In this document: positions 1 to 6,648 of the stretch, piece by piece
How positions within the stretch are numbered: position 1 is the first letter of the stretch
How the letters are laid out: each line of letters begins with the position of its first letter
Source: JBGPHT01 sp041484525
GTDB lineage: Bacteria; Acidobacteriota; Terriglobia; Bryobacterales; Bryobacteraceae
Direction: 5' to 3'
Length of the DNA stretch: 18,736 bases
Assembly (NCBI GenBank): GCA_041484525.1
Contig: JBGPHT010000150.1
Location: 1-18,736 of the forward strand
Notes under the pieces: model-generated
The model's database searches: none
Told to the model about the DNA's origin: nothing
The model's input: only the letters and a program-made list of their open reading frames with translations
Program-made: the position numbers and the translations under genes

Positions 1-1
1 G

Positions 2-121
2 AAAAGCCGTGGCAAGCTCTTCTTCCGGCTGATGCAGCAGGCGGTAAGCACGCCTCCCGCAACCTATGACGCGATGGTCAAACGGCCCAAACCAGCCACA
101 CAACCTGTTGGGGTAAGCTGA
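2..121 (+). pseudogene. C-terminal tail of an unidentified ORF, possibly a transposase
   Basis: An open frame enters from the left edge and stops at TGA 119-121, giving about 39 residues that begin KSRGKLFFRLMQQAV and end in a Pro/Lys-rich tail. A basic GKLFFRLMQQAV helix followed by a short polar tail would suit the end of a transposase, and the next 1 kb contains other mobile-element debris, but I cannot assign a family. It may be the end of an intact gene lying to the left, or a fragment. Confidence 0.35.
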
Positions 122-355
122 GTGAAAGGGATACCCACTAGAAATCATTTGCAGCTCTTCATATATTGCGCTAACATTCGCGCAGTCAACATTCCTGGGT
201 AGCGCGGGAGGGTTCTAACACGTGCGAGTCCGTGGTGTTGCTCTTCCACCACTAACGGTGCTACTGCTTTGCACGGTATGGGCCAGTGATCCGCCCCGAT
301 TGATCCAATCCTCAAGCCTCTCGGCCGTCACAATCGGCCAAACGCTGCTATCTGA
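122..355. other. No supportable gene
   Basis: All frames here are short. A GTG-started frame from 222 runs 74 codons, but its composition (runs of His and Gln) looks like an out-of-frame reading of the domain fragment that follows. A frame open from 304 to 438 reads ITCTYNTSTGSPNCSNSGW at 361-417, Ser/Thr-rich like secreted beta-sandwich proteins, and may be an upstream piece of the same broken gene. No ribosome-binding site or convincing promoter was seen. Confidence 0.4.
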
Positions 356-685
356 CGTCAATCACTTGCACCTACAACACCAGCACCGGCAGTCCGAATT
401 GTTCGAACTCCGGTTGGAGCCCTTTTTTCAAGCGGTAGTCCGGTAAGCTTCACCGCATCGGCATCCTCCAGTGGTAGTTGGCTGTCGGTAAGCCCGCGGA
501 GTGGGACTATACCGGTGGCTCCCGCCCAGGTTGGCTTATCGATTACCGTCAGCCCGGCTGGCCTTGCTGCCAACACCTATACCGGCACGGTGACCGTGAG
601 TTGCAGTGCTACCGTGTGCCCCGCCACGGGACAGGTGACACTGACCGTCGTTGGGGTTTCCACACCCCTCCAGCACCGGCACTAG
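356..685 (+). pseudogene. BACON/Ig-like beta-sandwich domain fragment
   Basis: The frame open from 356 to TAG 683-685 has no start codon. From about 434 it reads as a typical secreted beta-sandwich repeat: GSPVSFTASASSSGSWLSVS, then a Ser-Pro turn, then SITVSPAGLAANTYTGTVTV, ending QVTLTVVGVS. The pattern SGSWLSVSP...SVSPAGLAAGTYTGTVTV is familiar from BACON-like and related Ig-like repeats of large exported Acidobacteria proteins (family knowledge). Here there is only one repeat, no signal peptide, and the plausible upstream Ser/Thr-rich segment lies in another frame. I therefore read it as a decayed fragment. The exact family name is uncertain; the beta-sandwich reading is firmer. Confidence 0.5.
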
Positions 686-755
686 GTCTCTGACCGCTTG
701 AAGGAATTCTAATAAAACAATGCCAATCTGAAATGTTTTGGCGCATACTTGACGT

Positions 756-1037
756 ATGGCTCGTCCAGCCCTGCGTATCGAAGTCACAACCAAGGACCAG
801 AAGGAGTTGAAAAGACTGTTGAGCGGCGGCGTACAGCAGGTGCGAGCCGTTCTGCGAGCCGTGGCGCTTTTGCAATTGGCCAAAGGTGTTAGCGCGCCGC
901 GGATCTCCGCCGTTGTTCCGTTAACCCCACAGGCCATTCGGAAGGTTGGCCATCGCTACGAGAGTGGTGGCCTCGACCGCGCACTCTATGAGAAGGAGCG
1001 GCCAGGAGCGGCCAAGGCCGCATATACCTCGCGGTAG
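756..1037 (+). pseudogene. IS630-type transposase, N-terminal helix-turn-helix fragment
   Basis: The 93-codon frame starts MARPALRIEVTTKDQKEL and continues through a Leu/Ala/Arg-rich helix (QQVRAVLRAVALLQLAKGVS), a second helix pair (APRISAVVPLTPQAIRKV) and the linker YESGGLDRALYEKERPGAA. This order, with a final GL..ALY.K.RPGAA, is the DNA-binding N-terminal module of IS630-family transposases. The frame then ends about ten residues after the linker. The DDE catalytic domain, which should follow in the same or a -1 frame, was not found in the next 270 bp. No terminal inverted repeats were identified on either side. It is best read as a truncated, inactive remnant, although stand-alone helix-turn-helix genes of this type are sometimes annotated as regulators. 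Confidence 0.6.
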
Positions 1038-1309
1038 CCTTCATACGGGTCGCGGGTTCCGTCCGCGATTCTTTGTATCACACCACGTGCCTTTTTCCAG
1101 AGCCCGCGCCCTTCGGTCTGCCGCGCGGCGCCGACTGTGAATCATACTCTTCATCCTACACTGCTCTTTCTAACCCCACGCTACGAGGCTTCCAGTAGCG
1201 CCGCTAGAGCCTAGCTCCCGCCGCCGATCCGCCCACCAGCAGCCAGAGCCGATGTCACCCGCCGACAATGTAGCTCACTACCCACGGCCGACCGCTCTCG
1301 ACAAGGTGC
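1038..1309. other. Gene-free stretch with one small hairpin
   Basis: No frame here is convincing on either strand. A perfect 6-bp stem with a 7-nt loop lies at 1050-1068 (arms TCGCGG and CCGCGA), followed by TTCTTTG. It is too weak to call a rho-independent terminator. The segment separates the mobile-element debris from the minus-strand gene ending at 1310. Confidence 0.4.
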
Positions 1310-2488
1310 TCACGGGCGGACGGGCGCCTCCCCAGTCCCTGCGCGTGACGGGGGCGGCGCGTGCGCGATCACCTGTTCGATAGCGCGCGCGAATTCGCCG
1401 GGCGTCTGCAGGCTGATGGTCTTGCCCTTCAACTTCGCCACCGCATGGCTGATGAGGTCGGGCACGTTGGCGACGGTGAAAAAGAACGGCCGCACCTGAA
1501 GGTCGAAAAACCGCGGCGCGCCGCCGCGCGTCTTCTCGAGGGCATTTGCCGGGAACTTGTCCACAAAGCGCGTGCGCGGACCGAGAAAGATCACGACGTC
1601 GGAGACCGGGTCGGCCGTCAATTCCTGGTTGAGCATGTCGGCCAGGAGCATCTCGTGGCCGCGCCGGTTTTCGAGAACGCTTACGTCGACGCGGCCGAGT
1701 TGCAGGTCGTTGAGGGACTGCGCCACGCGGTCGAGGCCGTCGAGAGTGAAGGACTCGTCCCGCAGCAGGACCCTCTGCTGCTCCAGATTGAACAGGACCA
1801 GGCGCACGGAACGGGCGGGCAGGCGTTCGAGCAGTGAGGAGAGCGTGCCGAGCAGCATCACCTGGTCGCGGCCGTTCAGCACGGCGCGGCGCGGCGAAAG
1901 CGCCGCTGCGTGGAGCAGGATGGTGACGCGCATGGCCGGGGCATCGGCGCGCGTGCGCTGCGGGTCGGGGGTGCCGCGCAATGAGAATTCGGCGACGGTA
2001 TCGGGCGGCATCGCCACCTGCACCTTGATTTCGCTGCGCATCAGGCGGGCATCGCTATCCCAAGCCGAGCGGCAGACGCGACCGGTATCGTCCAGCAGCA
2101 GCCACTTCACCTGGTATCGGCCCGCGCCCACCAGGTAACCGCCCGCCACCGGCAACTCGACGTTGGTCTTGGGAACGTCGGGCAGCCTGACGGAACTCGC
2201 CAGATACACCGGCTTGCGGCTACCTCCTTCCGGGGTGACGCGCGCCACGACCAGCCACCGGTGGTTGGGTCCGAGGTATTGGTCCATGGGGACGCGGACA
2301 ACGAAACCGGCTTGAAAGCGGAAGGTGTAATTCAGCGACGGGTGAATCGGCGTTACCTCGCAGCGTAGCGCCTTGTCCCCGGGCTGCGGATCCATCAGGC
2401 GGACGAGGCCGGGAATTCGCGCGGGGTCCATGATGGTCTGCCCGAATGCAGCCGAAGCCGCGAGCAGCGCGATTCCCGGGAGCCGCAT
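1310..2488 (-). CDS. Exported protein with possible vWA-like fold, function unknown
   Basis: The product has 392 residues when started at the ATG at 2486-2488. An upstream in-frame GTG at 2522-2524 would add 12 polar residues before the signal peptide, so I prefer the ATG. It opens MRLPGIALLAASAAFGQT, a signal peptide with likely cleavage after AFG, so the protein should be periplasmic or secreted. The first half is beta-rich. The second half alternates hydrophobic strands and helices: VTILLHAAALSP, a helix ending LLERLPA, VRLVLFN, and DVVIFLGPRTRF. This recalls the vWA-related secreted proteins common in Acidobacteria. No intact DxSxS MIDAS motif is visible, so metal binding is doubtful. It is codirectional with the small membrane gene upstream (51-bp gap), perhaps as an operon. 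Confidence 0.7.
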   Translation of the reverse strand: MRLPGIALLAASAAFGQTIMDPARIPGLVRLMDPQPGDKALRCEVTPIHPSLNYTFRFQAGFVVRVPMDQYLGPNHRWLVVARVTPEGGSRKPVYLASSVRLPDVPKTNVELPVAGGYLVGAGRYQVKWLLLDDTGRVCRSAWDSDARLMRSEIKVQVAMPPDTVAEFSLRGTPDPQRTRADAPAMRVTILLHAAALSPRRAVLNGRDQVMLLGTLSSLLERLPARSVRLVLFNLEQQRVLLRDESFTLDGLDRVAQSLNDLQLGRVDVSVLENRRGHEMLLADMLNQELTADPVSDVVIFLGPRTRFVDKFPANALEKTRGGAPRFFDLQVRPFFFTVANVPDLISHAVAKLKGKTISLQTPGEFARAIEQVIAHAPPPSRAGTGEAPVRP

Positions 2489-2539
2489 GGCTCTATTATG
2501 CGCCGCGCGGGGCGGGTCGGACACGCCGATTGTTAACGG

Positions 2540-2842
2540 CTACTCCTCGTGCGGAAAGAGCAGGTCCGTCAGATCCTCGGACTTCCTTTCGCGCGAAGCT
2601 TCCCAGAATCCGGCGGCGAATGCAACCACCGCTACGGTCCAAACCGCGATCGCAATGTTATCTACATTGTGCCGCAGCCCCATGGCCGCGGCGCACAGCA
2701 GGCTGCGCAGCAACCACGCATAGAAGCGGGAAATCTTCACACGGCCTCGGCGTACACCTGCCTGGGCCTTCCCCGCCATGTAGGCGAAGAAGAGGCACAG
2801 GATGCCAAGTACGCCACGAATGAATTCGATCGGGACGGGCAT
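2540..2842 (-). CDS. Small membrane protein, function unknown
   Basis: The 100-residue product has a hydrophobic N-terminal segment (about residues 8-25, IRGVLGILCLFFAYMAG), a basic loop (RRGRVKISRF), a second hydrophobic region around 42-56 (AWLLRSLLCAAAMG) and a third around 63-80 (IAIAVWTVAVVAFAAGFW), then an acidic tail ending FPHEE. Two or three membrane passes are likely, with the charged C-terminus cytosolic. It starts at ATG 2840-2842 with no Shine-Dalgarno sequence. It is divergent from the metallo-hydrolase gene, with 26 bp between the two starts, and precedes the exported protein gene on the same strand. I do not recognise a named family. Confidence 0.65.
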   Translation of the reverse strand: MPVPIEFIRGVLGILCLFFAYMAGKAQAGVRRGRVKISRFYAWLLRSLLCAAAMGLRHNVDNIAIAVWTVAVVAFAAGFWEASRERKSEDLTDLLFPHEE

Positions 2843-2868
2843 GACTTAAATTTTGACACAATGGCGGC

Positions 2869-3654
2869 ATGACGTTAATGGGAGAGATCCGCGACTTCCC
2901 CGTTGAGCGCGGCGCGGTGGCGCTCTGGTTCCTCGGCCAGAACGGATTCGTGTTCAAGACTCACGAAGGTACGGTAGTCGCGACCGACCTCTATCTCACG
3001 AACAGTTGCGCCGCCATCGCGCCTTCCGGCATGGACTTGAGCCGGCGCGTGCCGGTGCTGATCCCGCCCGAAGAGGTGGACGTGGACCTTTACGTCTGCA
3101 CCCACAACCACCAGGACCACACCGACCCTGAGACCATCGAGCACCTGCGCCACCGCGACACCACGCACTTCATCGGTCCCCACCCGTGCTGCGACGTGTT
3201 CGCGCAAAAGAGAATCGAGACGGGCCGCGTGGTGCCCATGTGGCCGGACCGGCGGATCGAGTTGCGCGACGTCGCCATCACCGCCACGTTCGCCCTTCCC
3301 ACCGACGCAACCGATCTCAATCACGTAGGCTATGTGTTCGAGTTTGGCAGCCGGGGGCCGCGCGTCTACATGACCGGCGACACGGACAACTCTCCGCTGC
3401 TCGAATCCGCGCGGCGGCATGCGCCCGGGCTGATGATCGCGTGCATCAACGGCGGCTTCAACAATCTGTCGCATGACGAAGCGGCGCAGTTGGCCGGCGC
3501 CAGCCGGCCGCGCGCGGCGATTCCGTGTCACTACGACATGTTCCCGGACAACGCAGCGGACCCCCTGCAGTTCCGCGCGGCCCTGAGGCTGCGCGCGCCG
3601 GATGTGCGATACGCGGCGCCCGAGCACGGCGCGGCATTCTTATTCGGCGGTTAA
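2869..3654 (+). CDS. UlaG-like metallo-beta-lactamase-fold hydrolase
   Basis: The 261-residue product has the zinc-binding signature THNHQDH at residues 78-84, a second metal-site motif GDTD at 170-173, and the late CHYDMF histidine around 221. The layout, with LWFLGQNGFVFKT at the start, NHVGY near 151 and NGGFNNLSHDEA at 194-205, matches the cytosolic UlaG/L-ascorbate-6-phosphate lactonase branch of the fold rather than beta-lactamases. There is no signal peptide. The substrate cannot be told, and no ascorbate-utilisation genes are nearby. The start could be ATG 2869 or the in-frame ATG at 2878; neither has a good Shine-Dalgarno sequence, so a leaderless or very short-leader transcript is possible. 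A DUF2911 gene follows 54 bp downstream on the same strand. Confidence 0.85.
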   Translation: MTLMGEIRDFPVERGAVALWFLGQNGFVFKTHEGTVVATDLYLTNSCAAIAPSGMDLSRRVPVLIPPEEVDVDLYVCTHNHQDHTDPETIEHLRHRDTTHFIGPHPCCDVFAQKRIETGRVVPMWPDRRIELRDVAITATFALPTDATDLNHVGYVFEFGSRGPRVYMTGDTDNSPLLESARRHAPGLMIACINGGFNNLSHDEAAQLAGASRPRAAIPCHYDMFPDNAADPLQFRAALRLRAPDVRYAAPEHGAAFLFGG

Positions 3655-3676
3655 CGCCGTACCTGCCCGAAGCGGG

Positions 3677-3698
3677 TATACTCGGCTGGAGGAAAGGA
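3677..3698 (+). promoter_or_regulatory. Possible -10 box and ribosome-binding site for the DUF2911 gene
   Basis: TATACT at 3677-3682 fits a -10 hexamer. No matching -35 was found at 16-18 bp upstream, so the promoter call is weak. GGAGGAAAGGA at 3688-3698 is a strong purine-rich Shine-Dalgarno region, with its AAAGGA part 10 nt before the ATG at 3709. It supports that start. Confidence 0.35.
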
Positions 3699-3708
3699 TT
3701 TCCAACTA

Positions 3709-4269
3709 ATGAAACAATTTCTTACTTGCTGTATTTTGCTCGCGGGGATCGCATCAGTGGGGTTTGCGCAGTGTAAGGAGCCCACGCCGTGGGAGGCGAG
3801 CCCGCCGATGAAGACGTCGGTCACGATCGGTGGGAAGAACATTTGGATCGGCTACCATGCGCCTTCGGTAAACGGACGGAAGGTTTTCGGTGGAGAGGGC
3901 GCGCTGCAACCGGACAACTCCGTTTGGCGGCTGGGCGCGCAGAATGCCACGTGCATTCACACCGAAGGCGAGCTCGATTTCGGCGGGCTGAAGGTACTCC
4001 CGGGCGATTACTCGCTCTACGTCGATCTCGATATGGGGAAATGGAAGCTCATCATCAACAAGCAGACCGGGCAGTGGGGCATCAATCGCGACGGCAGCAC
4101 CACGCGGCAGCCTGCACAGGACGTTGGTACGACGGCATTGACCATGAGCAAGCTGGCGGCGCCGGTCGAGCAGCTCAAGATCGGCCTGTCGGACACGGGA
4201 GGGAATAAGGGCAAGCTGCAGATCGAATGGGAGAAGGTGGGGGCATCCGTTACTTTTGCGGTTAAGTAA
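3709..4269 (+). CDS. DUF2911 exported protein
   Basis: The 186-residue product begins with a clear signal peptide (MKQFLTCCILLAGIASVGFA) that should be cleaved before QCKEP; the residues before Cys22 do not form a lipobox. The mature part carries the DUF2911 hallmarks: YHAPSVNGRKVFGG at about 49-62, NSVWRLGAQNATCIH at 70-84, then LKVLPGDYSLYV at 94-105, and a beta-rich end (KLQIEWEKVGASVTFAVK). The family is common in Acidobacteria and Bacteroidetes and is thought to be exported; its function is unknown. A strong ribosome-binding site precedes the start. The gene stops 3 bp before the convergent permease stop. A second DUF2911-type gene lies at 11594 and provides a useful comparison. Confidence 0.88.
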   Translation: MKQFLTCCILLAGIASVGFAQCKEPTPWEASPPMKTSVTIGGKNIWIGYHAPSVNGRKVFGGEGALQPDNSVWRLGAQNATCIHTEGELDFGGLKVLPGDYSLYVDLDMGKWKLIINKQTGQWGINRDGSTTRQPAQDVGTTALTMSKLAAPVEQLKIGLSDTGGNKGKLQIEWEKVGASVTFAVK

Positions 4270-4272
4270 TTC

Positions 4273-6480
4273 CTAGATCTTACGGATTTCTTTTTCGAGG
4301 TCAGTCAGGACTTCGTCTTTGCGCTCGCAAGAGAGGTCCTTCTCCAGGCGGCGCAGGGCTACGCCGATGACGTCGCGGTGATGCAGGCGGGAGCCGAAGT
4401 CGGCTGAAAGACGCAGCCACAGCTCGTGGGCGCGGTCGAGGTCTTCGGGCCAGAGCCGCGGCGGATGCGGGCCCAGGTTCACATAGACGGACGGGCGTCC
4501 GGGGCTGATGATTTCGAGCGAGAACGGGTGGCGCGGCTCGGGGATGTTTTCCCAGGCGAGGCCGATGCGGCGCGCCAGCTCTTCGGAATCCATGCGCGGG
4601 GAAACGCCGGTGACCAGGCGGGAGGCCTTCAGCTTGGCGGCGGTCTGCACCATGGCGTCGAAGGGATCGACGCCGGGCACCACCACCAGGTCCACCGGCT
4701 TGCCTTGCTTCTCGGCCATCGTGACCACGCGGCTCAGCAACTCCTGCTCATAGTCGGAGAACAGTTGCTTGTCGGATAGCTCGTACTCGGCGGCGCCCGT
4801 GGATACGGGGCGCACCGTCATCACCACGATGTCGTGCCGCTTCAGGTTGGTCTTCTCGAGCACGTTGCGCAAGTGGTCCATGTGGCTGTAATCGCGGACG
4901 GCGACCAGCACTGCGCCGGGCCGCGCGTGGACGGCATCGGGGCTGATGTCGGGGCGCTTGTCCAGGTTGAATTCTTCCAGGCCCTGCTTGCGATCCTCCT
5001 GCTTGCGCTTGTTGATCCATTCCGACGCGGTGAAGATGGCGAACAGGACCACCGTGAAACCAACGCCGTAAATCGTAGCGATCCGTTTGGAGAACACGTT
5101 GGCGATTGCCACCAGCAGCAGGATAAGGGTGGTGACGATGAGGCCTACCGGCAGTTCCCGTCCGAAGATGCGCGGATTGAACGGGACCTTGTATTCCTGG
5201 TCGTGGCGAGTGTAGCGCAGCACCAGCACGCCCAGGGATTTCAGGCAGAAGCTCCATACCACGCCAAACGCGTAGGCTTCACCGAGCAGGTACACGTTGC
5301 CGCGGCTCAACATTATGGTTGCGATCTGCAGGCCGGCGATGACGTTGATCATCCGGTAGGTTGTGCCGAAGCGGTAGTGCGGCTTGCGGAACCAGTGGAT
5401 GAGCACGCCGTCTTCCGCCAGCCGGTTGAGCACGCCGTTGGCGCCGATCATGGACGTGTTAACGGCGCCCGAGAGAATCAGCACGCCCACCGCCACCACA
5501 AAAATATGAAAGATGAGGCGCAGCAGTGGAGGGCCCGCCAGGTGCATGGCCAGACCGCCGAGGAGGTTGTCTACATAGTGCCCGCGCACCGCATCCGGGA
5601 CGATCATACCGGCGAAGAGGGTGATGACTCCGGTACAGAAAACGGCGTAAATGCACACCAGGTTGCCGGTGCGCCGGAGGTTCTTCATCTTGGGATAGGC
5701 GATCTCGCGATAGACCTGCGCCAGTGTTTCAAAGCCGCTCATAGAGAGAACCGAGTGGCCGAAGGCGATGAGGATGGCGACGGCGCCGATCTGCGGCCAG
5801 AAAGTTCCCTGGAACCAGCCGAGCGCGTCATCGCTGAAGTGCAGGTTGGAGGGAATTGGCAGCGGCGGGAGTTTCACGTGCGGCGCCAGAAGGAGGGTGA
5901 TGGGACACCAGACGAGGAACGCCACCACCATCACCGTGGTGATCTGCATGATGCGCAGCGCCTTGCCGCTCGACTCGTGAATCCCTTTGATGTTGCTCCA
6001 CCAGAAATAGATGGTAACGATGACGGCGAAACCGGCGGCAAACAGATCCTGGGGCACGTGCGGGCCGAGGTGGTTGAGGTCCGAGACTTCGTTGAGCAGA
6101 TATCCGAGGTAATGGCCGGCGCTGACGACGCTGATGGGTCCAGTGAGGATGTAATCGAAGATGAGCGAGGAGACCGAGAGGCGGGCGATGAAGGGACCCA
6201 TGGAGTCGCGCACCACCACGTAGACGCCGCCGCGCACGAACATGCTGCACGATTCCAGATAAACGGAACGGACGGCAAAGCTGAACAGCATCACGGCCAG
6301 GATGAACCAGGGCGCGCTCTTGCCGATGGCATGCTCGGCGATGCCGCCGGCGTAGAAGGCGGACGACGCGAGATCGCTCAGTACGATGGCAGCCGCTCGC
6401 CAAAAAGAGATGAAAGAAAGAGCAACCGTGGTGGCGACGACGACCTTGGAGGTGGCCGTTCGTTCCGGCTCCGATGGCAT
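4273..6480 (-). CDS. APC-superfamily permease with C-terminal USP-like domain (copy 1)
   Basis: The 735-residue product has about 12 hydrophobic segments over residues 12-490, starting VVVATTVALSFISFWRAAA and including DYILTGPISVVSAGHYLG (109-126). This is the COG0531-type amino acid/polyamine permease core. After a basic linker (KRKQEDRK, 491-498) comes a soluble region from about 520 to the end, with alternating strands and helices (GAVLVAVRD, HDIVVMTVRP, PVDLVVVPG, SRLVTGVSP) like a universal-stress-protein domain, likely cytosolic. The substrate is not predictable. No Shine-Dalgarno sequence stands out before ATG 6478-6480. It is a close paralogue of the gene immediately upstream on the same strand. 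It converges on the DUF2911 gene with a 3-bp gap. Confidence 0.88.
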   Translation of the reverse strand: MPSEPERTATSKVVVATTVALSFISFWRAAAIVLSDLASSAFYAGGIAEHAIGKSAPWFILAVMLFSFAVRSVYLESCSMFVRGGVYVVVRDSMGPFIARLSVSSLIFDYILTGPISVVSAGHYLGYLLNEVSDLNHLGPHVPQDLFAAGFAVIVTIYFWWSNIKGIHESSGKALRIMQITTVMVVAFLVWCPITLLLAPHVKLPPLPIPSNLHFSDDALGWFQGTFWPQIGAVAILIAFGHSVLSMSGFETLAQVYREIAYPKMKNLRRTGNLVCIYAVFCTGVITLFAGMIVPDAVRGHYVDNLLGGLAMHLAGPPLLRLIFHIFVVAVGVLILSGAVNTSMIGANGVLNRLAEDGVLIHWFRKPHYRFGTTYRMINVIAGLQIATIMLSRGNVYLLGEAYAFGVVWSFCLKSLGVLVLRYTRHDQEYKVPFNPRIFGRELPVGLIVTTLILLLVAIANVFSKRIATIYGVGFTVVLFAIFTASEWINKRKQEDRKQGLEEFNLDKRPDISPDAVHARPGAVLVAVRDYSHMDHLRNVLEKTNLKRHDIVVMTVRPVSTGAAEYELSDKQLFSDYEQELLSRVVTMAEKQGKPVDLVVVPGVDPFDAMVQTAAKLKASRLVTGVSPRMDSEELARRIGLAWENIPEPRHPFSLEIISPGRPSVYVNLGPHPPRLWPEDLDRAHELWLRLSADFGSRLHHRDVIGVALRRLEKDLSCERKDEVLTDLEKEIRKI

Positions 6481-6529
6481 ACGGGTTCCAGTGTACGACA
6501 GGACTGAGTTGGAGCGGCGGACGGGAGGA

Positions 6530-6591
6530 CTACGGGGCCACGAGCCAACCGCTCGCGTGGGAGCCGCGAGAGAATACGGGGACGCCCCTAC
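6530..6591. repeat. REP-like hairpin element between permease paralogues
   Basis: Imperfect inverted ends (CTACGGGGC at 6530-6538 and GCCCCTAC at 6584-6591) enclose a hairpin at 6538-6560: arms CCACG-AGC and GCT-CGTGG, a 5-nt loop and a 2-nt bulge. On the minus strand it reads in frame as GVPVFSRGSHASGWLVAP, a phrase I associate with spurious ORFs made by dispersed repeats in Solibacter-type genomes (recollection, not checked). It lies in the 168-bp gap between the two permease genes. Confidence 0.4.
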
Positions 6592-6648
6592 TTTGCGCCA
6601 GGCTTGCGGAATTCGCGTAGGTCGCCCGGATCCTCCCCGGATTCGCCG

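Noticed and set aside
149..177. TTGCAG and TAACAT with 17-bp spacing as a promoter
   Set aside because: Each box is a poor match and there is no credible gene downstream.
994..1013. Exact tandem duplication of a 10-bp unit in the IS630 fragment
   Set aside because: It encodes ERPGAA, the normal family sequence at this place, so the repeat is coincidental.
4834..6507. 557-codon plus-strand frame opposite permease copy 1
   Set aside because: It is antisense to a clear membrane transporter, is rich in His, Asp, Glu and Gln as expected of a GC-rich complement, and shows no domain.
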